Assembly: GCF_007097525.1 (NCBI RefSeq)
Contig: NZ_VKDD01000002.1
Coordinates: 1,273,994 to 1,337,993, forward strand
DNA: 64,000 bases
Direction of reading: 5' to 3'
Source of the DNA: Thalassomonas sp. M1454
GTDB taxonomy: Bacteria > Pseudomonadota > Gammaproteobacteria > Enterobacterales > Alteromonadaceae
Part shown: one piece after another, positions 19,602 through 28,380 of the stretch
How the letters are laid out: the number at the start of each line of letters is the position of its first letter
Position numbering within the stretch: position 1 is the first letter of the stretch
The notes under the pieces: generated by a model
The model's database searches: none
Seen by the model: only the letters and a program-made list of their open reading frames with translations
What the model was told of the DNA's origin: nothing
Program-made: the position numbers and the translations under genes

Positions 19602-22367
19602 TTGATACAAAGTCCAAATGACTCAAAACGTTATAAACCGCTCACACTTGAGAATGGTTTACGTGTGTTATTGGTTGAAAATCAAGGTTCAAATCGCTCA
19701 GCAGCTTCCTTAGTTGTTAATGCTGGTCATTTTGATGACCCCATTGATAGACAAGGCTTGGCTCATTTTCTTGAGCACATGCTGTTTTTAGGAACTCATA
19801 AATACCCAGAAAGTGGCGAATATCAACAATACCTTAGCCAGCACAGCGGCGCGAATAACGCGTGGACGGGCACTGAACATACCTGTTTTTACTTTGATAT
19901 TAACCATCAACACCTAGAGCACGCTCTTGATCGCTTTAGTCAATTTTTTATCTCGCCGTTACTCTCACAAGAATTTATTGAGAAAGAGCGTTTAAATATT
20001 GACTCAGAGTTTAAGTTAAAACTTAAAGATGATATGCGCCGAATTTACGATGTGCATAAAGAGACCATCAACTTAAAACATCCTTTTAGCAAATTTTCAG
20101 TGGGCAGTATTGATACTTTAGCCGATAAAGAAAATCGCTGTTTAAAAGACGAAGTAAACTTGTTTTATCAAACCTATTACTGTGCAGATAGAATGACTCT
20201 TGCTATTGAAGGTCCGCAACCAATTAGTGAATTAGAGCAGCTAGTTAAAGACAAGTTTTCTGCAATAAAGACCTCGGGTGCACCTAAACCAGCAATAACT
20301 GAGCCTCTTTATAACCAAGAAAACTTAGGTATACAGATCAATATCAAACCCGAAAAAAATGATAACAAATTGATTTTAAGTTTCGCTATGCCGGGCATTG
20401 ACGATGTTTATAAAGAAAAACCAATTACTTACCTTAGCTATTTAATTGGTCATGAAGGTGAAGGTAGTATTTTATCGTATTTAAAAAAACGTCAGTGGGC
20501 TATGGCGTTAACCTCTGGCGGTGGTGTTAATGGGTCGAACTTTAAAGATTTTAATATAAGTATTCGTCTTACTGAACAAGGTGAAGACAATATTGATGAA
20601 ATCATCTCGCTTGTTTACGCATACATAGACCTGATAAAAGCAGACGGTATCAATGAAATCTATTTTTCAGAGAAAAAAGCTATTTCTGAATTCTCATTTC
20701 AATATCAGGAAAAGTTAAAACCGATAGATTCCGTTAATCAACTCTCTGTAAACATGCAGCACTACCCTGAACAATACTATATGTATGGCGATTATGTTAT
20801 GGGTGAGTTAAACCCTACATTAATGAAGCAATATTTAGGCTATTTTAGCCCGACAAATATGCGCGTTATTTGCATTAATCAGCATCAAGATACAGATCAA
20901 ACAAGTTTTTGGTATAAGGTACCTTATGCCGTGAATAAACTTGCTGACGAACAAATTAAACGATGGACTTCAAAGCCTAGCTTTGCCGAGCTTTCTCTAC
21001 CAAAACCGAACCCATACATAGTGGAAAAACCTCGTTTAGTTACTCCCGATAATAAACCCAAAAAACCAGCTAGATTACTGTCTAAACCTGGGTTAAATAT
21101 TTGGTTTAAACAAGACAGTTCATTTTTTGTGCCCAAAGGTCAGATATTTATTGGCATCGACTCTCATGTTGCTATTGAAAGTAAACAAAATATTGCCATG
21201 ACCCGTCTGTTTGTCGAGTTATTCTCCGATGCTGTACTTGAGCAAAACTACCATGCTGAGCTCGCCGGTATTCATTATCATCTTTATCCTCATCAAGGAG
21301 GCATGACGCTTCAGCTTTCAGGTATCAATGAAAAACAACCACTGCTATTAAAAAACTTACTACAAAGCCTTAAAGATCATTCATTAGCTGTAGATCGTTT
21401 CCACTTGTTTAAAAAACAACTTATAAGAAACTGGGGCAACGCTGATAAGAGTAAATCAATCTCGCAACTTTTTGCTAAATTAAGCGCTCTAATGAAACCC
21501 TATGGACCGAGTGGTGTAGAGTTAGCAACAGCCTTAGAAAAAGTTAGTTATGAGGATTTCACTAACTTTTGCCAACAATTCTTCTCACATTTATGTATAG
21601 AAGCTTTTATCTATGGTAATTGGTTAGAGCAAGATGCAATTGAAATGGCCGAGCTTATCAACACCGAGTTACTTGATCACATCGATGCAAGTGCAAAAGT
21701 GAACTGCGCGGTAACTGACTATAAGAATCAAGGTGCAAAATTAATCGCGCAAGTGCTACCTGCTCATGATTACGCCAGTATTTTATATTTTCCAATGGAA
21801 ACTAATGATATTGCCACAATAGCTAAAACCATGGTTACTAGCCACCTTATATCGCCACAATTTTTCCATCAAATGCGCACAGAAAAACAATATGGATACC
21901 TTGTTGGTGTTGGTTATATGCCAATGAACCGTTTTCCTGGGATTGCTTTTTATATTCAATCACCCGATAGCACACCCGCGACTTTATTTGAGGCAATGGA
22001 AAACTTTATCACAAGCTTTGACTGCGTTGTTGCTGAAGCAGAGTGGCAACATTTACAACAAGGATTAATTGGGCAATTACAAGAGAAAGACACAAGTCCA
22101 AGAATAAAAAGCCAACGCTATTGGATGAGCATTTGCAATAAAGATTATAACTTTAATCAAAAGCAGCAATTAATAGAAGCAATAAGCGCTTTAACACTAA
22201 ACGACATACAAGCATTTATTACATCTACGTTGTCAGATATAAATACTCCTGACAAAATTTGCTTAGCCTCATTAAAAGCAGAAAGTGAAATAACTACCCT
22301 GCCACAAAAATATAAAATAATTAACGACTTCGCCCAGTTCCACCAAGAAAGTCAGTACAAATATTAA
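19602..22367 (+). CDS. Pitrilysin-type zinc metalloprotease (insulinase family), TTG start
   Basis: An M16-family peptidase of 921 residues. The inverted zinc motif HxxEH is HFLEH at residues 55-59, in a segment GLAHFLEHMLFLGT that is typical of protease III/insulysin. The second half holds the inactive M16 lobes (RTEKQYGYLVGVGY region). No signal peptide is visible, unlike E. coli PtrA, so it may be cytoplasmic and degrade peptides there (inference). Start is TTG at 19602 with AGGAGCAGAGC directly upstream. It is divergent from sixA across a 226-base gap. Confidence 0.88.
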   Translation: MIQSPNDSKRYKPLTLENGLRVLLVENQGSNRSAASLVVNAGHFDDPIDRQGLAHFLEHMLFLGTHKYPESGEYQQYLSQHSGANNAWTGTEHTCFYFDINHQHLEHALDRFSQFFISPLLSQEFIEKERLNIDSEFKLKLKDDMRRIYDVHKETINLKHPFSKFSVGSIDTLADKENRCLKDEVNLFYQTYYCADRMTLAIEGPQPISELEQLVKDKFSAIKTSGAPKPAITEPLYNQENLGIQINIKPEKNDNKLILSFAMPGIDDVYKEKPITYLSYLIGHEGEGSILSYLKKRQWAMALTSGGGVNGSNFKDFNISIRLTEQGEDNIDEIISLVYAYIDLIKADGINEIYFSEKKAISEFSFQYQEKLKPIDSVNQLSVNMQHYPEQYYMYGDYVMGELNPTLMKQYLGYFSPTNMRVICINQHQDTDQTSFWYKVPYAVNKLADEQIKRWTSKPSFAELSLPKPNPYIVEKPRLVTPDNKPKKPARLLSKPGLNIWFKQDSSFFVPKGQIFIGIDSHVAIESKQNIAMTRLFVELFSDAVLEQNYHAELAGIHYHLYPHQGGMTLQLSGINEKQPLLLKNLLQSLKDHSLAVDRFHLFKKQLIRNWGNADKSKSISQLFAKLSALMKPYGPSGVELATALEKVSYEDFTNFCQQFFSHLCIEAFIYGNWLEQDAIEMAELINTELLDHIDASAKVNCAVTDYKNQGAKLIAQVLPAHDYASILYFPMETNDIATIAKTMVTSHLISPQFFHQMRTEKQYGYLVGVGYMPMNRFPGIAFYIQSPDSTPATLFEAMENFITSFDCVVAEAEWQHLQQGLIGQLQEKDTSPRIKSQRYWMSICNKDYNFNQKQQLIEAISALTLNDIQAFITSTLSDINTPDKICLASLKAESEITTLPQKYKIINDFAQFHQESQYKY

Positions 22368-22505
22368 ACGATAATTCGCTCCTGATATTTAACAAGATTT
22401 TCACCTTTTAATCACTGGCTAATTGCATTAAGATAAACTGTGGAGTTATTACAAATATTCAAAAGCCAAGAGCTTTACTAACACGGTAGTTAAAAGAATA
22501 AACCT

Positions 22506-25500
22506 GTGCAGTTTATAAAAAATAATAATAAAAACATTTCAGCAATTAATTTCCTAAAATTTCTTTTAGCGCTTTGTATCACCTCAATTTCTTTGCCTAG
22601 TTTCGCCGTAGACTCACAAGCACCTTTAAAATTTCAGCAGTTTTCAACAGAACAAGGACTTTCTCAGGCTAGCGTATATTCAATCACTCAAGATCAAGAA
22701 GGCTTTATTTGGATTGCAACTCAGGATGGATTAAATAGATATGATGGTTATGAATTTATCCAATACAGAAACAATTTAAATAACCCCAACTCCTTGCCAA
22801 ACAATCTGATAAGGGTTGTTTTTGTTGATTCTGAAAATACCATGTGGGTAGGCACTCAAAATGGTTTAAGTAAATACAACTCTAAACTCGATTCATTTGA
22901 AAATTTTTTCCATGAAAAAGAAAATTTAAACAGTTTAAAAGATAATACTATCTGGAACATTTTTGAGGATGCTAGTAAAAACATTTGGATATCCACAAGT
23001 AAAGGCTTACAACAATATAACCAATCCAATAATAATTTTATTCCGATTTCCTTTAGAAGTTTTCAGGATGACCTCCAAGAAATAAAAGCAATAAGCCAAG
23101 ATAGTAAAGGAAACTATTGGCTAGGAACCTATGAAAATGGTTTGTTTGTTATGAATAAATCACTTAATTCACTGTATAAACTTAATGGAAATAATAAATG
23201 GCATTTAAATATAGATTCCAAAAGAATATTCCAATTTACAGAAATAGATAATAACCACTGGATAGGGACTGATAATGGTATTTATATTGTAGATCAGTCA
23301 TATAACCTCATTGAGCATAAAAACCTCAATTATCTTGGCAGTAATTTTAATAACGTGCGATCCATTCACCAACTTAACGAGAATATAATCTGGATAGGAA
23401 CTGAGTCGGGGTTATTAGAACTAAACTTAAACGACAATATAGTAACAAAATTAGATTCTAAAGATGAGAAGTCTAAGAGTAATAAAGCAGGCTTTATCTA
23501 CACTATTTTTGAAGACTCATCGAAATCAGTTTGGTTTGGCACTATTTATAATGGCGCTGTGCATTATAACCCTAGTTCTTCTATGTTCAACCATTACCTC
23601 CCTGAGGTAAACAATATTAAAATAAATGTTTTAAATTTTATAGAGTTAATGAATGATCAAATATGGATATCTACAGAGTTCGACGGTATATATTTTCTAG
23701 ATAAGACGACTGAGAAAATATATAAGTCTAATATCGAAATTGACTCCCGGGTCACATCAATTAGCGCTTCAAAAGATGGGAATATTTGGATTTTAACTAA
23801 TGACAATGAACTTTATCATTATAATAGATCAACAGACCAACTAGAAAACATTATTTCTTGGCATAAAAAAACAAAAGCAATAAGCGATAGAAAAGACATA
23901 ATTTCAAAAGATGATGTCTTTTGGTTTGGCTCTAAAGATTCATCTATATATAAATATTCAGTTGAAACTCATACATTAAAAAAAATCTCCCTTTTTCCAT
24001 CAACAAAAAAAATAGAACTTTCTACTCTATCCTTTCGTAACGATGATGAACTGTGGATTTTCTCATCTGAAGGAGAATTGTTTGTATATTCAATTTTAAA
24101 TGACACCTATACGAAACGATCTATACCTAAAAATAAAATTTTCCAAGAAAATAGGCTCGAAGTAGTGAAAGAAACAGAAAAGTTTTTGTGGTTCGGTTTT
24201 TGGAACCAAGGTATCTTACTTTTAAATAAAGAAACACAAAAATATACTCACTTTCATGAGGAAACGGGGTTAAGTAATAATTTTATAGCTGGGCTAATTT
24301 TAGATCATTTAGGAAATGCCTGGGTGAGTACAAATAAAGGTCTAAATGTCATTAACCCTAGTAGAAAGACATTAAAAACATTTACAACAAGTCATGGCGT
24401 TCAGGCTGATGATTTTATTGCACATTCCTATCTAAGAGACTCAAATGGTACTTTATATTTTGGGGGCATAAATGGTTTTAACAGTTTCCATCCAATGGAT
24501 TTAAATTTACAAAAAGAGTTTGTGAGTAAACCAATACTAACTAAGCTATTAATTTCAAACAATGAAGTTAAAATTACTGAAAACAAAAATAAAGAGTCTG
24601 CACCTGGGGAGCTGTATACAAAATTATTATACATGGAACATATCTCACTAAAGCATAATCAATCCCCGTTTAGCTTTGAATTTACCTCTCCTAATTCAAC
24701 AACACCATCGCTTACAAAATATAGATATAAATTAGTTGGCCTAGATGATGATTGGATATACACTGACTCAGATAACAAAAGAGCTAGTTATACAAACTTA
24801 GGGGCTGGCGACTATATATTCAACCTTGAAGCATTTAGCTCTCAATCCAATATTTATAAAGCTGCAAAACCTTTAAGAATTACAATACTTCCTCCTTGGT
24901 GGTTAACCAAAACGGCTTGGCTTTTATACGCTTTATGTATATTCACTATAATTTACTACTTTATACAACAAGCAAAAAACAAAGAAAAAACCAATATTCA
25001 AATCAAGGAGTCTGAAGAACGTTTAAAGTTAGCTTTATGGGGCTCTGGTGATGAAATGTGGGATTGGAATATGGTTACCAATCAAATGTACCGTTCCAAC
25101 ATTTGGGGAACTCTCGACTTCCCTAAAGAAGATTCAAACGAAGGTGGTTCAGATGGTGAAAGCCATAATATCCATCCACAAGATCACGATAGAGTTAAAG
25201 AAACTTTAGAGGCTCATAAAGCGAATAAAACTGAACATTATGAAGCCGCTTATAGAGTAAAAAATAAAGATGGTAAATGGATTTGGGTTTTGGATCGCGG
25301 TAAGGTTGTAGAACGTGATAGCAATAATGAACCTATTCGTATGACAGGTACATTAAAAGATATAAGCCAAATAAAGCAGACTGAAGAAAGCCTTAAACTT
25401 TTCGCTAAGTGTATCGAAAATATATCTGATGCCGTAGTGGTTTATGATAGCCAATTCAAGATTGTTGATTGTAACCTTTCATTCCAACGTATTACGGGGC

Positions 25501-27065
25501 AAAACCGCTCTGAAGCTATGGGCAAGCCTCTAGAGTTCAACTCATACCCAATGAGCTTCTTACAAAACTTGAAAAAGAATTTAATACATCATGGGTCTTG
25601 GCAAGGTGAGATAGAAAGTACTCGTAGCAATGGAGAAGATTACTTAATTGATATCACTCTGGATATTATCCGCGATGAGAATGATAAAATTTCACATTTT
25701 GTTGGTGTATTTTCAGATATTACCGAAAGAAAAGAAACAGAAGAAGAGCTTCGCAAACTTGCTAACTCCGATACTTTAACTGGTTTACCTAACAGATCCT
25801 TTTTCCAAGCAAATCAATCTCAACTAGTTAGCCAAGATGCTGAACACGCATTATTAGTATTTGATTTAGACAACTTCAAAAAAATTAATGACTCGTTAAG
25901 TCATCAAATTGGTGATGTATTATTGTGTAAAGTAACTGAACGCATTGCGACCATTACAAACCACAAGAACACCTTTTATCGATTAGGTGGGGATGAATTT
26001 AGTTTAATTATTGAAGGCAATAATGATATTCATAACATCACCTCGATTGCGGATGAGATTTTGAATGTTATTGCTGAACCTTACTTTATTCGTAATCAAG
26101 AGATCGCATTATCTTGTAGTATTGGTATAGCTTTATTCCCTGACGATGGAAGCAACTCACACGAATTATTAAAAAATGCTGATACAGCTATGTATCACGC
26201 AAAAGATAAAGGCGGTGACACTTACCAATTCTTTAATGACTCAATGAATAAACAAGCTGTGAAGCGTTTACAAATTGAAAACTTAATTCGTCACGGCTTA
26301 AAAGAAGATTTATTCTCAGTTTACTACCAGCCTAAGATTGATGTTAAATCTGGAAAGATTCGTGGTATGGAAGCTTTGGTTCGTTTTGAAGCTGGTCAAA
26401 AAGGTATTATCCGCCCTGATATATTTATTCCTATCTCAGAAGAGACAGGTCAAATCATTGAAATTGGAGAGGTTGTATTAAGAAAAGCATGTTTAGCAAC
26501 TAAAGCTTGGATAGATAATGGCATGTTTAATGGACGCATAGCAGTAAACTTGTCAGCAGTTCAATTTAGACAACCAAACCTAGTACAAATAATAAATGAA
26601 GTACTAGCAGAAACTAAACTACCAGCAAAATACCTTGAATTAGAAATAACTGAAGGCACGGTTATGGATTCACCACAAGAAGCCATAAAAACCATGCTAC
26701 AAATCCGTGAATTAGGTATTCATTTATCACTAGATGACTTTGGTACAGGCTACTCTTCTTTAGCCTACTTGAAGAAATTCCCTCTTAATACATTAAAAAT
26801 AGACAAAGCCTTTGTCGATGACCTTGAAGATTCTGAAGAAGGCCGAAATATGGTTGCAACCATTATAACAATAGCTCACAACTTAGGTATGGACGTTGTC
26901 GCAGAAGGTGTTGAAACAGAGTCGCAATTAAATCACTTAAAAGCCCTAAACTGTGAGCAACTGCAAGGTTATTTATATAGCAGACCTTTATCCGAAGAAG
27001 ATTTTGGACGTTACTTGCTGTCTCACATCATTACAAATAAATCGACACCTTACTCGAATATTTAA
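22506..27065 (+). CDS. Propeller-PAS-GGDEF-EAL sensor for cyclic di-GMP
   Basis: A 1519-residue signalling protein. In order it has: a signal peptide (cleavage near FA-VDS, residue 35); about 650 residues of two-component-regulator propeller repeats (recurring WIGT, WVGTQNGL, DNTIWNIFEDASKN forms); a Y_Y_Y domain ending near 795; one membrane helix near 805-825; two PAS domains; GGDEF with an intact GGDEF at 1161-1165; and EAL with EAL at 1289-1291. DDFGTGYSSL, KIDK and AEGVET are all present, so both cyclase and phosphodiesterase activity are possible. The periplasmic propeller should bind an unknown ligand. GTG start. Confidence 0.9.
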   Translation: MQFIKNNNKNISAINFLKFLLALCITSISLPSFAVDSQAPLKFQQFSTEQGLSQASVYSITQDQEGFIWIATQDGLNRYDGYEFIQYRNNLNNPNSLPNNLIRVVFVDSENTMWVGTQNGLSKYNSKLDSFENFFHEKENLNSLKDNTIWNIFEDASKNIWISTSKGLQQYNQSNNNFIPISFRSFQDDLQEIKAISQDSKGNYWLGTYENGLFVMNKSLNSLYKLNGNNKWHLNIDSKRIFQFTEIDNNHWIGTDNGIYIVDQSYNLIEHKNLNYLGSNFNNVRSIHQLNENIIWIGTESGLLELNLNDNIVTKLDSKDEKSKSNKAGFIYTIFEDSSKSVWFGTIYNGAVHYNPSSSMFNHYLPEVNNIKINVLNFIELMNDQIWISTEFDGIYFLDKTTEKIYKSNIEIDSRVTSISASKDGNIWILTNDNELYHYNRSTDQLENIISWHKKTKAISDRKDIISKDDVFWFGSKDSSIYKYSVETHTLKKISLFPSTKKIELSTLSFRNDDELWIFSSEGELFVYSILNDTYTKRSIPKNKIFQENRLEVVKETEKFLWFGFWNQGILLLNKETQKYTHFHEETGLSNNFIAGLILDHLGNAWVSTNKGLNVINPSRKTLKTFTTSHGVQADDFIAHSYLRDSNGTLYFGGINGFNSFHPMDLNLQKEFVSKPILTKLLISNNEVKITENKNKESAPGELYTKLLYMEHISLKHNQSPFSFEFTSPNSTTPSLTKYRYKLVGLDDDWIYTDSDNKRASYTNLGAGDYIFNLEAFSSQSNIYKAAKPLRITILPPWWLTKTAWLLYALCIFTIIYYFIQQAKNKEKTNIQIKESEERLKLALWGSGDEMWDWNMVTNQMYRSNIWGTLDFPKEDSNEGGSDGESHNIHPQDHDRVKETLEAHKANKTEHYEAAYRVKNKDGKWIWVLDRGKVVERDSNNEPIRMTGTLKDISQIKQTEESLKLFAKCIENISDAVVVYDSQFKIVDCNLSFQRITGQNRSEAMGKPLEFNSYPMSFLQNLKKNLIHHGSWQGEIESTRSNGEDYLIDITLDIIRDENDKISHFVGVFSDITERKETEEELRKLANSDTLTGLPNRSFFQANQSQLVSQDAEHALLVFDLDNFKKINDSLSHQIGDVLLCKVTERIATITNHKNTFYRLGGDEFSLIIEGNNDIHNITSIADEILNVIAEPYFIRNQEIALSCSIGIALFPDDGSNSHELLKNADTAMYHAKDKGGDTYQFFNDSMNKQAVKRLQIENLIRHGLKEDLFSVYYQPKIDVKSGKIRGMEALVRFEAGQKGIIRPDIFIPISEETGQIIEIGEVVLRKACLATKAWIDNGMFNGRIAVNLSAVQFRQPNLVQIINEVLAETKLPAKYLELEITEGTVMDSPQEAIKTMLQIRELGIHLSLDDFGTGYSSLAYLKKFPLNTLKIDKAFVDDLEDSEEGRNMVATIITIAHNLGMDVVAEGVETESQLNHLKALNCEQLQGYLYSRPLSEEDFGRYLLSHIITNKSTPYSNI

Positions 27066-27235
27066 TATATACCCGCATTGAAGTAAAGATAACTCTACCT
27101 TTACTATTAAGTTTTCTGTACAAAAAACCAAACATTTTTAGTTTCAATAGAACTAATATCAAAACATCCCCTTCTATTATTTAAAAAACAACAATAAAAA
27201 CATTAAATTAAAATAAAGTTAACTTATTTTTAAAG

Positions 27236-27251
27236 TTGGCACGGTATTAGC
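27236..27251 (+). promoter_or_regulatory. Sigma-54-type promoter of the repeat-peptide genes
   Basis: TTGGCACGGTATTAGC matches the -24/-12 consensus TGGCACN5TTGC except for one base. The invariant GG and GC are separated by exactly ten bases. Transcription would start near 27263, about 35 bases before the ATG of the repeat protein. An activator of the NtrC type would be needed; no binding site was recognised. Confidence 0.75.
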
Positions 27252-27298
27252 TTATTAAACATATACAAAAATTTTAATAACAAAATACAGGAAAGACC

Positions 27299-27679
27299 AT
27301 GCTTAGTTCTTTAATTTTATCTACTTTATTAATGGCAACGCCAATTGATTCAACTTCAAACTTACAATTAGAAGAAGCTTCAAGCAACCGCATCCGTATT
27401 CAACCGACTTCAAGCAACCGTATCCGTATTCAACCGGCTTCAAGCAACCGTATTCGTATTCAACCGGCTTCAAGCAACCGTATTCGTATTCAACCGGCTT
27501 CAAGCAACCGTATTCGTATTCAACCGGCTTCAAGCAACCGTATCCGTATTCAACCGGCTTCAAGCAACCGTATCCGTATTCAACCGGCTTCAAGCAACCG
27601 TATCCGTATTCAACCGGCTTCAAGCAACCGTATCCGTATTCAACCGGCTTCAAGCAACCGTATCCGTATCAAGTCTTAG
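27299..27679 (+). CDS. SSNRIRIQPA decapeptide-repeat protein
   Basis: A 126-residue protein of unrecognised family. Residues 1-27 contain a short hydrophobic stretch (LSSLILSTLLMA) that may be a secretion signal, although it lacks the usual N-terminal positive charges. The rest is ten nearly perfect decapeptide units, SSNRIRIQPA; the first ends QPT and the last is cut to SSNRIRIKS. Each unit has two arginines in an alternating RIRIQ pattern that suits a beta strand, so the product is strongly basic. AGGAAAG precedes the ATG. It lies behind a sigma-54-type promoter and directly before two tiny related peptides. Function unknown. Confidence 0.8.
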   Translation: MLSSLILSTLLMATPIDSTSNLQLEEASSNRIRIQPTSSNRIRIQPASSNRIRIQPASSNRIRIQPASSNRIRIQPASSNRIRIQPASSNRIRIQPASSNRIRIQPASSNRIRIQPASSNRIRIKS

Positions 27680-27680
27680 G
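27381..27680 (+). repeat. In-frame tandem array of ten 30-bp units
   Basis: CAAGCAACCG recurs every 30 bases from 27381 to 27651, ten times. Differences between units are almost all at two wobble positions (CGT/CGC and ATC/ATT) and in the first QPT unit. The array lies fully inside the coding frame. Such uniformity points to recent slippage or conversion, so copy number may vary between strains. Confidence 0.95.
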
Positions 27681-27689
27681 AGATAACTC

Positions 27690-27794
27690 ATGTTAGCAAT
27701 GATTAAAACTATTTTTACTTCTAAAACTACTGCTAAACAAGTTGCAGATAGTATTGAAATTCGTGAAATGTCAGCGAACAGCTGGTGGGCTTAA
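27690..27794 (+). CDS. 34-residue peptide with EMSANSWWA end
   Basis: A small ORF with a strong ribosome binding site (AGGAG, seven bases before the ATG), ten bases after the repeat-protein stop. The product starts MLAMIKTIF and ends in EMSANSWWA. The next ORF encodes a 33-residue peptide of the same design: ML-x-x-IK-x-I at the start, a variable lysine/threonine middle, and EMSANSWW before the last residue. A paired design, good ribosome sites and identical C-termini argue for translation. The family is not recognised. A variable leader with a conserved end recalls precursors of modified peptides, but no modifying enzyme is nearby. Confidence 0.75.
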   Translation: MLAMIKTIFTSKTTAKQVADSIEIREMSANSWWA

Positions 27795-27823
27795 GCCTTA
27801 TACATTAAGGTCTGGAGAATATT

Positions 27824-27925
27824 ATGTTAAAAGTTATCAAAGCAATCTTATGCACTAATAAAACTAAGAAAGTTGATACAAAAATTGAAATGTGTGAGAT
27901 GTCAGCGAATAGCTGGTGGTCATAG
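27824..27925 (+). CDS. 33-residue peptide with EMSANSWWS end
   Basis: Second member of the peptide pair, starting 29 bases after the first stops, with TCTGGAGAATATT before the ATG. The product begins MLKVIKAILC, has a basic middle (KTKKVDTK) and ends CEMSANSWWS. Compared with its neighbour the last nine residues differ only at the final position, while the middle has diverged. This pattern suggests that selection holds the C-terminus. Two cysteines (residues 10 and 24) are unique to this copy. Function unknown. Confidence 0.75.
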   Translation: MLKVIKAILCTNKTKKVDTKIEMCEMSANSWWS

Positions 27926-27950
27926 AAAGTTATAAAGAACTAAGCTAAGT

Positions 27951-27989
27951 GAGACGCATAGCCTAATAGAAAAGCTATAGGTTATGCGT
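27951..27989. terminator. Hairpin after the peptide genes
   Basis: Imperfect inverted repeat ACGCATAGCCTAATAG / CTATAGGTTATGCGT with an AAAAG-type loop. It lies 28 bases after the second peptide and covers the stop codon of the converging minus-strand gene. There is no T-run on the plus strand, so it may be an RNA 3' stabiliser or a factor-assisted terminator rather than an intrinsic one. Confidence 0.4.
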
Positions 27990-28179
27990 TAAACGAACTA
28001 AAGCGAGTTCCGTACATTTTAAACACTTTCATACGCTTTTCACTACGAAACATAGGCCATATTAACGGGCCAAAGATAAAGCCTGCTGTAGCCCAACGCT
28101 TACGTCCCATACCCGACTTAAACGCTTGGCAATAAAAGAATACAGCGCAAACAACAGAAATACATAACAACGTAAACAC
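27982..28179 (-). CDS. Small hypothetical membrane protein
   Basis: A 65-residue product with a hydrophobic N-terminal segment (FTLLCISVVCAVFFYC) and a second hydrophobic stretch (TAGFIFGPLIWPMF) separated by a basic KSGMGRKRWA turn. It is probably a two-helix inner-membrane protein. The GRKRWAxAGFxFGPLIWP pattern looks conserved rather than random, so I treat it as real. No function can be given. It converges on the peptide pair. Confidence 0.6.
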   Translation of the reverse strand: MFTLLCISVVCAVFFYCQAFKSGMGRKRWATAGFIFGPLIWPMFRSEKRMKVFKMYGTRFSSFNA

Positions 28180-28311
28180 AGCAATACCTCAAGCAAATTT
28201 AATGGATGCGCAGTATAACAAATAGACTATCTACTCTAAAGTAGAAATTGCACTTTTTTTATACAAATTCGTTAACTACCTGTTAAGACTAAATTTTCTA
28301 GCGGCAATAAA

Positions 28312-28337
28312 AAAGAGGCAACAAATTGCCCCTTTGT
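28312..28337 (-). terminator. Distal terminator of fadIJ
   Basis: On the minus strand the stem AAAG(G)GGCAA / TTGCC(T)CTTT with a TTTG loop is followed by TTT runs. It lies some 45 bases beyond the fadJ stop. Confidence 0.6.
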
Positions 28338-28340
28338 AAT

Positions 28341-28362
28341 AAAAACGGCAATTAATTACCGT
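28341..28362 (-). terminator. Proximal terminator of fadIJ
   Basis: Self-complementary ACGGTAATTAATTGCCGT read on the minus strand, followed directly by a run of T, 18 bases after the fadJ stop codon. Together with the next hairpin it makes a double terminator. Confidence 0.6.
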
Positions 28363-28380
28363 TCTTTCGTTTTGCATCAG

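Noticed and set aside
27321-27653. Minus-strand 110-codon ORF with KPVEYGYGCL repeats
   Set aside because: It is the antisense of the 30-bp array; an open frame on both strands follows from the unit having no stop in that frame. It has no ribosome site and no partner.
27381-27680. CRISPR-like array of 30-bp repeats
   Set aside because: The units are directly contiguous with no spacers, lie in frame within an ORF, and there are no cas genes.
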